A stretch of DNA of 64,000 nucleotides from Cyanophora paradoxa (taxonomy: Eukaryota; Glaucocystophyceae; Cyanophorales; Cyanophoraceae): contig QPMI01000098.1 of assembly GCA_004431415.1 (NCBI GenBank), positions 116,890 to 180,889 of the forward strand, read 5' to 3'. Shown one piece after another: positions 50,695 through 61,634 of the stretch. The translations under genes and the position numbers were made by a program. A model generated the notes under the pieces. That model saw only the letters and a program-made list of their open reading frames with translations, had not been told where the DNA came from and searched no databases. Numbering within the stretch: position 1 is the stretch's first letter; every line of letters begins with the position of its first letter.

Positions 50695-50906
50695 AGGATT
50701 TGATCAAGAAGGGGTTCGAGCTGGACGAAGAGGCGCAGCAGCTGGGGCCGGAGGAGGGGGGGCTCGAGGGCCTCGCCCTCGACGGCCGCGGCCTCCCCGC
50801 GGAGGAGGGCGCCCCGGGCGCCCTCGCGATCGCGGTCGAGGCGGAGGCCGAGCCCGAGCTCGCCCTCTCCCTTGCCGAGGACGAGGCCGAGCCCGCCCTC
50901 CTGTAG
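50695..50906 (+). CDS. Acidic C-terminal exon of an unidentified gene
   Basis: Follows a CCGCAG acceptor and runs to a TAG (50904-50906). The product is Glu/Leu/Ala-rich (LIKKGFELDEEAQQLGPEE ... AEAEPELALSLAEDEAEP). No family recognised; either the last exon of a gene whose 5' part is not recognisable or a gene remnant next to element 2. Confidence 0.4.
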
Positions 50907-51370
50907 GTCCCGGCCTAGACCCCGCCCTCTGAGATCCAGAGATCTCTATACATAGCTAGGTCTGACGTCTCCCCGCCTTGCCAAGTTGTTTTCGTACTGT
51001 CTTCGAATTCTATCGCGAATTTCATTTCCCACATGATCGTGAGTTTTACGAAGGGAGGGAAGCTTTAAGAGGACGGGGCAGGGGCTAGCGCTGGAGCGGA
51101 GGGAGAAGGGGTGGAGGGCGGGGGCGGCCGGGGAAGAGGGGAGGGGCGGGGAGGTGACAAAGGCGGGGCGGGGCGTGCGCCACCTCGCTGATTATTAATT
51201 ATGATCATGATCAGTGTGCACTGTACATGTAAAGACACATACATATATTCTGGAAGAAAGCTTTAATCTGCAGATTCCGATCGCGACTAGCTTTAATGTG
51301 GAAGGCAACTTTGATTTATGTCTGGAAAGAGTACTGTATACGCTGTACGTGTAAATATACAGCGGCCTTA
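50907..51370. other. Host to element 2 junction region, no gene seen
   Basis: GC-rich up to about 51189, then abruptly AT-rich. The last 36 GC-rich bases (51154-51189) duplicate, with one mismatch, an intron start of the AP2-like gene (49025-49060). No target-site duplication could be tested because the other end of element 2 lies outside the window. Confidence 0.6.
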
Positions 51371-51445
51371 CACACATATGAATATTCATATTTTAATCCC
51401 TCGGCGTTCCGCCTCAGGATTAAAATATGAATATTCATATGTGTG
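51371..51445. repeat. Perfect 29-bp inverted repeat with 17-base GC-rich loop
   Basis: Arms 51371-51399 (starts CACACATATGAATATTCATA) and 51417-51445 are exact reverse complements. The AT-rich arms enclose the loop CTCGGCGTTCCGCCTCA. Placed about 180 bases inside the composition boundary, it may mark the terminal hairpin of element 2, or be a small inserted palindromic element. Confidence 0.9.
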
Positions 51446-51826
51446 ATTCGATGTTATATCAATAAAATCGATTAATTTATTTGAATTTTCACATGAATTT
51501 TCATATTTTTAAATGCATTTTCAATTAATTTAATCGATTTTATATCGATAAACTCGATTAATCGATATTGTATCTTAATTGTAGTTAATCGGAATTATAT
51601 CTATAACTTCGATTAATCTTAATTGAATCCTAAATGAATCTAATCGGAATTATATCAATAAATTCGATTAAATCATGTTCTTTTCCGATTAAATCAATTA
51701 AATATTTAAGTTTGTTACCATAAGTGGTCTAAGTTGACTCACTTTTCATAAACAATTTGAACTCTTAGTCTCCTTGAATTTCTTAAGATGACTCAACTTA
51801 GTCAACTTAGTCAACTTTGTTACCAT
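51446..51826. other. AT-rich noncoding stretch with ATCGATTAA-like repeats
   Basis: Dense direct repeats of a degenerate unit (TATCNATAAATTCGATTAA) spaced about 50-80 bases apart, around 51450-51690. No coding potential seen on either strand. Confidence 0.7.
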
Positions 51827-52600
51827 AATCAATCAGGGTGGACTCACTTTTAGATCAACTTTGAAATTTCAAGCAAAATCAACTTATATTTCAAAAGTGG
51901 ATCTTCTAAGTGGACTCATAATGTTCACTTTGTGATACATTTAAGTTCTAATGCTTACTGTATATGGTCAGGGTTGACTAAGTGGGGGGAGTTGACACAT
52001 TTTTCAAAATCTTTTATAGAATATTCTTTGGATCTCAAAATTTCCTCTGAAATTTGAGTCAACTCAACCCACTTAGTCAACCTTAGCATTGAAATGGTCA
52101 CATTTTTATATACATTTACTCCTTTTACGATTAATATGAATCAACCATGAGTCCACTTAGTATTAAATATTAATCAATGTAAATATAAACAAGGGATTAA
52201 GAGGAATGCTTATTGAATATGGTCAGGGTGGACTCACTTTTTTATACAAATCGAATTCCCAAGTAAATTTGACTCTAAACTGTTAGGTGGATCTTCTAAG
52301 TGGACTCAATATGTTCACTTTGTGATACTTGTTAGCTCAAATCCTTACTGTTTATGGTCAGGGTTGACTAAGTGGGGGGAGTTGACACATTTTTTCAAAT
52401 CCTTTTTAGAAAACTTTAGGTCCCAAATATTTCCTGTGAAATTTGAGTCAACTCAACCCACTTAGTCAACCCTTGCATTGAATTCGTAACAAAATCCATA
52501 TACTTTTACTACTTTTACGATTAATATGAGTCAACCTTGAGTCCACTTTAATATAAATATTATATAATAGGGGGAATCAAGGGGAATGTTGAGTTTTACT
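51827..52600. repeat. Diverged tandem duplication, period about 390 bp, with internal inverted repeats
   Basis: Copy 1 starts about 51827 (GGGTGGACTCACTTTT), copy 2 about 52222. Both contain GTGGATCTTCTAAGTGGACT (51897 and 52287), GGTTGACTAAGTGGGGGGAG (51973 and 52363) and its inverted partner GAGTCAACTCAACCCACTTA about 75 bases downstream, so each copy can form a long hairpin. No gene. Resembles a subterminal repeat array or origin. Confidence 0.8.
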
Positions 52601-52686
52601 GTAATGAAATCGAACATTATTCCAATTACTTACAATAGAATTCTATCGTAAAAAATGTCCGGAATCCGGAAAATAATCATTGTATA

Positions 52687-52735
52687 AAGCTACTGTAGTG
52701 AAAGGATATATTATATCTTTTTGTTACAGTAGCTT
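52687..52735. terminator. 11-bp inverted repeat at the 3' end of the leftward SpeD-like gene
   Basis: AAGCTACTGTA (52687-52697) and TACAGTAGCTT (52725-52735) pair perfectly around a 27-base AT-rich loop. It lies 58 bases beyond the stop of the decarboxylase-like gene, in the position of a transcription end signal. Confidence 0.55.
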
Positions 52736-52792
52736 ATCAATGTTATTGTTAGAAAACAAAGGAATCCTTTAGAAATTCATTATAGAAACCCA

Positions 52793-53191
52793 TCAAAACG
52801 GGAATCTATCATGTTTATGTCTCTCAGTCTTCTCAAATGTTAAGAAATTCATTGTTTTATCGATCTCATCTGCTACTGATTGTGTTTTATGCTGAGCTTC
52901 TTTACCACAACTGAATATATCAATTGCTAACATGCCTTCATTGGAATAACAATGAGCTGTGCAATGGCTTTCATCTAATAGCAGAACCAATGCAAAACCA
53001 GGAGGTGATAGTTTGCCATCAAATATCTCACAGTGTTTATGAACAATCCTAATACCTTGTCTCAATATTGCTTGTTCAAGGGTTCCCATAATCCAATTAC
53101 CTAGGAAGCTAACATGCTCATGACCTGTTGCTATAGCTGATTTAGCTTTGTAATCAAGCATAACATGAAAGCCTCTGTATTTAGTCTCCAT
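52793..53191 (-). CDS. speD-like: S-adenosylmethionine decarboxylase-like protein (SpeD family), pyruvoyl enzyme
   Basis: 132 aa, the usual size of the prokaryote/virus-type (class 1b) proenzyme. The self-cleavage site is present (LLLDESHCTAH; Ser becomes the pyruvoyl group) with the catalytic FSCG (IDIFSCG) 24 residues later, and FHVMLDY at the N-terminus. Family members supply decarboxylated SAM for spermidine synthesis; some homologues act on ornithine or arginine instead, so the substrate is open. Intact, leftward, first gene of element 2 next to its repeat region. No spermidine synthase is visible nearby. Confidence 0.85.
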   Translation of the reverse strand: METKYRGFHVMLDYKAKSAIATGHEHVSFLGNWIMGTLEQAILRQGIRIVHKHCEIFDGKLSPPGFALVLLLDESHCTAHCYSNEGMLAIDIFSCGKEAQHKTQSVADEIDKTMNFLTFEKTERHKHDRFPF

Positions 53192-53220
53192 TAAGAATAC
53201 CTTAGAAAAATTAATTAATC

Positions 53221-53493
53221 CTAATCGAACCTAATGCAAATGTCCCTGTACTCTACTTTGATTGATGAAGTAGCCCTTTTCCTGTAAGCCTGAGAGTGCT
53301 TTTTGTTGCATTCCCTACACCCTGATCCCTTCACATGATTAAAGGGATAGGTTAGGATCACCTTGTTACACTGCAAACATCTAACAGATACTTTCTCTTG
53401 AGCTTTGATGTAATGTGTCTCACTGTAATCGAATTTATCTTTACCATGAACTGTCATAGCAGCATCAATAAACTTTTTTGTTTTAGTATCCAT
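53221..53493 (-). CDS. Small zinc-ribbon protein (DUF723-like), 90 aa
   Basis: Begins with a segment KFIDAAMTVHGKDKFDYSETHYI, then CLQC and CREC pairs, as in short repeats linked to viral and phage homing endonucleases and giant-virus proteins. Only one such unit is present and there is no nuclease domain, so a stand-alone DNA-binding or vestigial role is likely. Leftward, 29 bases upstream of the SpeD-like gene. Confidence 0.6.
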   Translation of the reverse strand: MDTKTKKFIDAAMTVHGKDKFDYSETHYIKAQEKVSVRCLQCNKVILTYPFNHVKGSGCRECNKKHSQAYRKRATSSIKVEYRDICIRFD

Positions 53494-53515
53494 ACTCTAT
53501 ATATAACCAACATTC

Positions 53516-54349
53516 TTATGGAGCAGTATCCTGCCCGAAAATGGGGAAATATCGATTTGTCCCATAGTATTCAGCATAGGTATTCTGCTTTGCAATAAAA
53601 TCGGTTCTCTCAGCATATAATACACACTTGTAGATACCAAACTTGGTGGCTCTAACCAGGAACTGATAATCTTCCAAACCAAAATTGACTCCATGATAAG
53701 CAATTCCGAAATTATCATATGGGGTGATCACAACAGCAAAATTAGGAGTTCCACCCTCTACTTGACAAAGAGCATATACATCTGGTGGGATATCCACAAC
53801 AACCTTGTAGTGGTCACCAATCTCAACAAGGGAGTCTACTACTGCTGTTTGTTCATTTACAACAATGGGGAATATTTTGATTATATAGGGGGCATTCATG
53901 CTGGGGACATAGGTTCGAATTCTTGTGTTGGGATCAATGGGATTGGGTTGATCATTCACAAATAAAGGCGCTCCAACAGCCCCACCAACCCTAAGACCAT
54001 CACCAATATAAGCTCCCCCCGATTTGCAGTTAATAGCTCCCGACCTAGATTCAAAAGAATAAGTAGACAGAGGATCTCCATAGCTATCTGGGTCTCCATA
54101 ATGAGCAGAAAAGTTTGCATTTGTGACAAGTAGCTTAGTTGTCTTAACTATACCATTATTTTTATCACATCTGAGTTCCTGTAATCTCAGTTTGTGGGTG
54201 GAACCAAAGGTGTTCATTGTAGGTTGGACCTCTGTTGATTGGAGACCCTCTACATCATCAAAGGTAGCATGCTGCAGAACATGGTTTGCTGGGGCAGCTA
54301 ATGATAGCTGTGGTGTAATAATTCGTTCAAGTGGGGGTTGCTCAGCCAT
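53516..54349 (-). CDS. Virion structural protein of unknown type, 277 aa, paralogue of the next gene
   Basis: Beta-rich protein with a conserved N-terminal module (LRLQELRCDKNNGIVKTTKL, then LVTNANF, then SGGAYIGDG) that recurs in the broken gene at 54373-55216. No enzyme motif. Neighbourhood with fibre and penton-type genes suggests a capsid vertex or fibre-attachment protein. Intact frame. Confidence 0.6.
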   Translation of the reverse strand: MAEQPPLERIITPQLSLAAPANHVLQHATFDDVEGLQSTEVQPTMNTFGSTHKLRLQELRCDKNNGIVKTTKLLVTNANFSAHYGDPDSYGDPLSTYSFESRSGAINCKSGGAYIGDGLRVGGAVGAPLFVNDQPNPIDPNTRIRTYVPSMNAPYIIKIFPIVVNEQTAVVDSLVEIGDHYKVVVDIPPDVYALCQVEGGTPNFAVVITPYDNFGIAYHGVNFGLEDYQFLVRATKFGIYKCVLYAERTDFIAKQNTYAEYYGTNRYFPIFGQDTAP

Positions 54350-54372
54350 TTTACATTAAAGGGATATATCTT

Positions 54373-55216
54373 TTATGGGGTTGGGTCATCAATAATATCT
54401 GGCTCCATGTAAAACCCTGTAACTGAAAGAGTATCAGGAGTTACACCTCTAAGAGCTGATACAGCGGCTATATCTGTTCTCAAACCGATAAGAGTTATAG
54501 TATATAACCCAATATCTGTAACAAACAAGTCAAAGGTGAAATTATTATTATAAACACAGTAGCCATAACCGAAATGATTATATCCCTGAACATTGAAATA
54601 GTATTTATGACCTACTTGATTGTTGTTGGCTCTACAAAGGGAAAGCATTGCAGATGGAATCGCAAGACCTCTCAGTACTCTTTTGGTTCCTTCAATTAAT
54701 TCCGAGTTTTCAAGAGTAACAGTATATCCAATGTAAAATTGAATTAATGGCTGCTGTGCGACAGGAGTATATAATCGAATTCGTTGGGGTCTTCCACATT
54801 TTGCTCTAGAGTATCTGGGACATCATTATACGAAATGGAGGATGAGAGTTGACCTGACACTCTGCAACCACCCCAATAAATGCTCCTCCTGATCTCACAG
54901 TAACAGCAGCAGTATTCTTGTCGAAATCTAGGGCTTTCAGGGCAACACTGTAAGCATCAGGACCTCCATTTGTAGGCTGGAAGAAGTTAGCATTGGTGAC
55001 AAGAAGTCGAGTTGTTTTAACCACACCAGAATTCTTATCAGCTCTCAGCTCTTTAACTCGAATAATCGAATTCTTATCAAAGGAGTTACCATTGGAATTG
55101 GGTCTCTCTGTGGATTCTAAACCACGAACCTCATCATTAACTTCATGCTGGCGAAAATGCATTGCAGGGGATCCAAGGGAATATATTGGAAGTTGAACTC
55201 GATTATATTCACCCAT
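54373..55216 (-). pseudogene. Frameshifted paralogue of the 277-aa structural protein
   Basis: The 5' part (55216-54806) matches the intact neighbour: VKELRADKNSGVVKTTRL, LVTNANF, SGGAFIG. The frame then breaks near 54850; the 3' part (54648-54373) is a readable beta-rich segment in another frame (YYFNVQGYNHFGYGY). At least two breaks separate them. Base-calling loss in homopolymers could account for them. Confidence 0.65.
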
Positions 55217-55255
55217 GGCTTCTTTTACTAAGAAGGAAAGAAAAATAAACTACCA

Positions 55256-55561
55256 TCAAGCCAAAGTGATTAAATTCGATCCAAGGGATTGGTAAACAGT
55301 TGAAAGAACTTGCAGGTTGGATGTCATTGCTTTAATGTTGTTATCACACTCATTGTATTTAGCAACAGGGTCACCATATGCAGCTTGAGCAAGGACATTA
55401 ACCAAGAGGTTTTTATACTCATTTACAACTGGTGAGAGCTTGTTAGTTTGCTGAATCGTTTTTTCAACTGTTTGTAATGCGTTTACAAGGGTGATTGTAT
55501 CAAAAGAAAGTGCAACAGGCTCAGTAGAATAGGTGGTTCCACCAAGAGGATAGGTCGCCAT
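55256..55561 (-). CDS. Small helical viral protein, 101 aa
   Basis: Starts directly before the fibre gene end (ATG at 55561, one base after the fibre stop region). The product is helical with repeated Leu/Val/Asn heptads (VNALQTVEKTIQQTNKLSPV); a fibre assembly chaperone or attachment protein is conceivable. No family recognised. Confidence 0.55.
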   Translation of the reverse strand: MATYPLGGTTYSTEPVALSFDTITLVNALQTVEKTIQQTNKLSPVVNEYKNLLVNVLAQAAYGDPVAKYNECDNNIKAMTSNLQVLSTVYQSLGSNLITLA

Positions 55562-58500
55562 TTATAATACTGTGATATTTTTAATTTGGTCTATTTGACT
55601 TTGGAGATTCTCACAGGTTTGTGTTAAATCTTTGCATTTTTGGGATAACTCCTTCACTGCTTCAATGAGAACCGGAATTAAACCTGTGTATGCAAGGGTC
55701 AAATAATTTTCGTGATTTTTACCTACTACTTCTGGTATGACTTTTTCGACATCTTGCGCAATCAAACCTAAGTTTACTTTCTGTTTTCCATCACCAATCT
55801 TTTTGTAACTCACACCCTGTAATTTCTCAATTGCTGAAAGGGCGCCGGTTATATTTTTAATGTCGGTTTTGTATCTTCTATCACTTCCTTGTGTAAGCCA
55901 TCCCAAAAGTAAACGTCACCATTATTATAAAAAGCTTGCATTGTTATATCATTTCCTGCTCTAAAATGGATCATTTCGTAACCATAACCTTTAATGTATG
56001 TAGTTGATGATGAACCGAAATAAACTCTCCCATTACCTTCATCTGATGTTATCCAAGTTCCGGTTGCCCAAGTTGTGCGAGCATCTTTACTATATACATT
56101 ATCCCAGCTGATCATACCATTTGCTGGTGAGGTTCTCCCTTTTTCTTTCGTCCATCCAACCATACCAATATAACATCTCCCTTTTCTTGCAACAAATCTA
56201 ACATGTGAGAAATAATCACAAGCAAAAGAAGCCCACGCCAACCATCGTGATAATCTGTGGTTCCATAATTTGAGACAGTCTGATAAGTATTAACTCGCAT
56301 AATGTGGAACCATCTACCCGATCGATAACCTCCAATATCGAAATATCGACAATTCGACCAACACAAATATTGGACATGACATGTTTGCATATTTGCTGGG
56401 ACTTCAATTTGCGCCCAATCACCACTTGTCGAATCACCTTCAACAATACTATAAAATCCATCGACGGATTAGAATAAGAAGCTGTCCAACCTGACACCCA
56501 AGATCCACTAAATGATAGACCACCACTACCTGTTCCACTCCAAGTATCAAAACCTGTAATATTTCCAACTAAATTCGTTGTTAGTAGATTTGGCTTACTA
56601 TAAATGTTATCCAAGAAACATAACCTGTGTGACCACCATAACTACTTCCTGTCCAAGTGCGAGTAAATCCAATGCCCATTATGTAAACTCTTCCTACCTT
56701 TGGAATAATACGAAGGCGAATAAAGCGATTTCCCAACATAATAGGGACATTTTGTAAACCATTGTGGTTTCCATCTGGTGCGCTTTCATATTGATGATAA
56801 CTATTCACTCTTGCAATGAAAACCGCATTTCCTTGTCTATTAATTCCCCAAATCTCAAAGTAACGACAATTTACCCAAGGGAGATATAATAAGTGGGCTG
56901 TTCCCGTATATAATCAGTGGGTATTGTGTAATCAACCATGAGCGTTTACAACTGTGTCGCCACTCTCATTATTGTAAGCATACCCACCGTAATTGTAATA
57001 GGGTTCCCATGCTGTTCACCTTCAAACCCCAACCTCCTGCATAACCATGTGGCGAATTTCCTGCAACTGATGCATCATATTCTACACATCGAGGCATTGT
57101 TTTGTCGCCAAATTTATAGTTTGTAGTTGCATTTATTGAACCCCATTAATAATTGTTCCACTTATAGTCGGAGCGGATACAGTATTATTCACCCAAAGGT
57201 TGCCGTTTTCATAAGATTTTAATAATGCTGCATCCCCTGAGTTTCTGAATTCGATGCAAACGCTGTCACTATTGGTCTACCTCGAATATATGTAGTGCTG
57301 GCGTTTCCAAAATAAAACCGCTCATAGTTGTCAGTTGATTTAAGCCATGTCTGGACAGCCCATGTTGCTGTTTGTGGGAGGTCTGCGGCTGTAAATAAAG
57401 CGGGACGACTGTAAATATTATCCCAACTAATCAAACCATTCGCTGGTGCTGTTCTTCCTACTTCTTTTGTCCATCCAAGCATTCCAATGTGAATTCGTCC
57501 TTTCTTTGCAAAAATTCCAATATGAGAGAAATTCCCACAAAATACGGAAGTCCATAATAAACTCGAATGCCAATTTGTGTCGGCTGTGTTTTGAACATTT
57601 TGATACGTATTCACTCTCATAATATAATTCCAACGACCATTGCGGTATCCATAAATATCAAAATATCTTGAATTCGTCCAACATAAGTATTGTATGTGAC
57701 AGGTTTTCATTCCTGCTGGAACAACACACTGCATGTAGCCACTGCCACTTTCATCATCTGTCTGGTTGCAATAAAAACCCTCTACTGGGTTATCTGTTGT
57801 GGGTTTCCATGCTGTTGTCCAAGCCCCAGCTGGGAATGCTACACCTGTGCTATTCCAACCACTTACAACATCAAACTCGGAATATTTGCCAACAGGATTG
57901 AAAGCAATATTATCGTAATGCAATAATCCTGCATCATTATCAGTTGCTCTTTGTCGACTCCAACCAAAGACACCTGTAAGATAAATGCGACCTTTTCGCC
58001 CTTGAACATATATTTTACTGTAAAATTCGCAGTTTACTGAAGTAAATATTATAGCTGGGTATGTTCCATCTTGAACTGCAACATCCTGAAGTCCTTGATA
58101 GTTATTTATTCGTCTTAGGAAATGTTGATGTCCATTTACAGTTTGCCCGTAAATATCGAAATATCGACAAGTATGCCACAGTAAAGTTGAATATAAAACG
58201 ATTTCATACCTTCTGGAACTGTCCAACGCATAAAACAACCATTACAATCTTCATCATTTTGTGGTATTGTATAACATCCTGTTTGTCCTGTTCTTTGTCC
58301 TGTCCAATTGACTGTCCAATTATTTGCGCTTCTATCTGTTGATACTACATCTAACTGATCAAAATCATAACCTTTTGGAATTGTGGTTCCACCAATTTGT
58401 AGAGTGGTAGCATTCACAGTTCCATTGACAGTCCCACCTGTAAGAGGCAAATAGTTTGCAAGAGCTGTTGTTAACTCTGCATCTGTTGCATAACTGCTTA

Positions 58501-61500
58501 AATCTGCAGAGGTAAGATAACCTTTATTGGTAAGGTAATCATCTGTGACCACTCCTGAAAGGGTTGTATTGTGTAAGTTTTTTGCTGCCATCCTCTGATT
58601 GACTTCTAAGGCGCCACCTGATGTTGTTTTAATCCAGGACATCTCACATTTACCATGATCATCTGTGGGTTGTCCTGCAACTGGAAGGTAGTTTACAACT
58701 TTCTCCTTGTAAACACGATTTTAGGTCTTGCTCCATCATATGGGTCTTGATCTGTTACATTAACTTGAATTGCTGCTGAAAAATTGGCTACTTGTCCTGT
58801 TTCTCCTGGGTGATAATTCGTTACATAGATACTTGGGAAAGTATCATTAACTCCCACATTAAAATCGCCATCATAAACTCCATTAACAATTGGATCCCTG
58901 GGTAATCTTACTGCAAGAGTTCCCACCATTGGGGTTCCTGTTTGACCTGTAAAAGTCCATTGAGACTAACATAATGATCATTCAAAAATAGCCTTTCAGT
59001 GTATTACTGGATTGGTAAAGTGTAACTCCATTGAAAACATTTCCAATCGCATTCAACAGTGCAAATACTGGTTGTTGATCGATTTCACTCCAAGGGTGTC
59101 TGTGATTGCAGTTGGTGATCTGGGAATAATCATGACTGTGTGGATCAGGTGGAAAAGTTAATGGTGGATTTACGATTTGCTCCCATAAATGCCCATGGGA
59201 ACTGGGAGGAATGTTAATGGTGGATTTGTTATATGCTCCATAAATGCTCATGTGCAAAATCTGTTATTTCATCTTTTGTGTGGGTGTGGTTGTCGATCCA
59301 ACCTAAAACTACATTGGATGTAGGATGATTTGGTAGATTTGCTGCAATATTCACAGTCAAATAGTCGACTTCTAGATTACTTCCGTAAATATTGCTTGCC
59401 CATAGATTACTGGTGTAAATGTTACTTGTATAAAGGTTACTGGTGAAAATGTTACTTGTGACTGTAAGGTTTGTGTCATTTTTGATCACAAAAAGAGAAA
59501 GAATGTTTGTTAATTCACCTTCATCAATATATCCTTGCTCTTCTAAATAATCCTCTGTGACCACTCTCGAAATAGTCTCATTGTGAATATTCTTTGCAGC
59601 CATCCTCTGATTGGCTTCCAGAACCCACCATAGTTTGTTTTAATCCATGCAAGCTCTGCCCTTCCATAGTTATCATTTGCAGTTCCCACTATGGGAATAT
59701 AGGAATATTTATCTCGACTGAAAACTATCATTGGTCTTGATCCATCTAGACTGCTTACATCTGCTACATGAACCTGTATAGCAGAGTTGTAATTTTGGTA
59801 GGTTGCTGGGTCTGTTGGGACTCTGAATGTATCTGTGGGAATGTCAGCCTCCATGTAGCTTGACACAAAGATATTTGGTATGGTTGCTCCTGGTTCAGGT
59901 GGTGGATTATAAGAGCCTGGTAATGTCCTAATATGAAGTGGTCCTCTCATAGCTGAATTCGCAAGTGTCCCATTCACATGAACATAGTGGTGATTCAAAA
60001 AGATCCTTTCAGGGACATTGCAAGTCTGGTAAAGAGAAACTCCCAGAGTAGCAAGAGGCTCAACTTTTGCAAATTCTGGTTGGTCATTGATCTCATCCCA
60101 GGTGTGTTCATGGTTGCTTGCTGCAAACTTATCTGGAATCCCATCAATATCACCCCAATCATGCCTGTGGTCTTCTGGTGGGTATTTCTGTGGTTTGCCT
60201 AAGATCTCATCCCAGTCATGATTGTGGTCCTCTGGAGGATATCTCGCTGGTTTATTGTTTATTTGCTCCCAGTCAGGGAAGATCTCGAAAACCTCAGGTT
60301 GCAAACCATCTGGTAACAGTTCCTCATGGGGTCATGGGTTGCTCATAGTCAACAGCTGGGGGATCATGACCATCTGCTAAATACTCCTCATGTGGTTCAT
60401 AATTCTGCTCATACTCATACTCTTGTGGATCATGTCCATCTGCTAAATACTCCTCATGGGTTCATAGTTCTGCTCATACTCATACTCTTGTGGGTCTAAG
60501 CCATCTGGTAATATTTCCTCCTCATTGGGTCATATTGATCATATTCATACTCTTGTGGTCGAAACCATCTGGTAAATACTCTTCCTCATCTGGAACGAAT
60601 TGATATTCATCAAGCTCTAATATATCGACTTCAGGAGGTAAATACTGCTCATCTATTTGCTTTCTGGTTCAATTATAGGTTTATTGCGAACTTGCTCCAA
60701 CTCACAATATGCTGCCCAAAGGCTACATTTCAGTTGCTGTGTATTCTCTTCCAGGCTGCTTCTTTGGTGTTAGATCGGGTGTCCATTGGAAATGGAATAG
60801 GGAATGGACAGTAGGTCCATTGGGACCATAATGCTCAATGATTTCCCTTAGAGTTTTCTCACTAACAAGCTTCTCTCCATTTGCATACACATTGCTGCCA
60901 TGGATATTTCGCCATTGCCTGGTTCGAATTCCAAGGTCTTTCACATTGCTATACAAGGCAAAAGGTGCCTATCCATTTCGACTAAATCAGGATGCAATGG
61001 ATTGCTACTGGTGACTGGGGCTACTGTTGATTGTAATTGATGGCTTTTTTTGATGGACATCTTTTGGAGTAAAGAACCCAAAAGGCTCATTTCTTGCAAA
61101 GTCATATGTAATATCCTTGGGTAGACATCATTGTGTAGAGACCTGATTGTATTGGCAATGGGACCCACTTGCAATACTTGGGGACTCAGCTTTTGCAGTG
61201 CTGCCCTCATTGTAAATTCGTAAAGCTGTGTTCTGTTTGCCCTGCTCATCTTGAACATTGAAAATCAATCGACCACTATCGAACCTGAAGGTATATCTGG
61301 GTGAGTGCCACTGGTTTTCAGTTTCCTAGGTCTCTTCTGGTGGCTTTGATCTCTGCCACTTGGTTTGCTTTCACATTACCCAAACTAAAAGCAACACTGA
61401 CATCCTCTTTATCTGGATCGGTTTGATTCACAGATAAAGCATGCTCCCTTGATTGAGTCTTTGATGAATTATCAGAGCTGTGGTCAATTGAAACTGAACC

Positions 61501-61620
61501 CTTTACTTTATATTATCAAAGTTCACATGCTTGGTGCTGCTTGCATTATCATCTGAATGGTTTCTAGATTGGGTGGGTAATTGAAGCTCATGGCTTTTAC
61601 TATATGGATTTATAAAATTC
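55562..61620 (-). pseudogene. Very large fibre gene of element 2 with C-terminal S74 chaperone/peptidase domain, many frame breaks
   Basis: Reads leftward from about 61.6 kb. N-terminal part: FRFDSGRLIFNVQ (61280) and fibre module RTRQWRNIHGSNVYANGEKLV (about 60900), then an acidic Tyr-rich repeat (60330-60620), HxH repeats with PPEDHNHDWDEI (60200), a segment matching element 1 (SSLDGSRPMIVFSRDK, about 59740), four to five copies of a roughly 130-residue module with CRYFDI (58.2, 57.7, 56.9, 56.3 kb), and a C-terminal S74 domain (55900-55562; SDRRYKTDI, GLIAQDVE) that trimerises the fibre and then cleaves itself off. At least ten single-base frame breaks interrupt it. Their nature suggests sequence error rather than old decay. 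Confidence 0.8.
60330..60620 (-). repeat. Acidic tandem coding repeat in the fibre N-terminal region
   Basis: About four imperfect units of roughly 65 bp, plus-strand word CTCATACTCTTGTGG followed by CCATCTG and TAAATACTC. Translated leftward each gives a Glu/Tyr/Asp-rich unit of the kind EEYLADGHDPQEYEYEQ. Unit lengths differ by single bases in homopolymers. Confidence 0.8.
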
Positions 61621-61634
61621 CTGATAAGTAAAAG

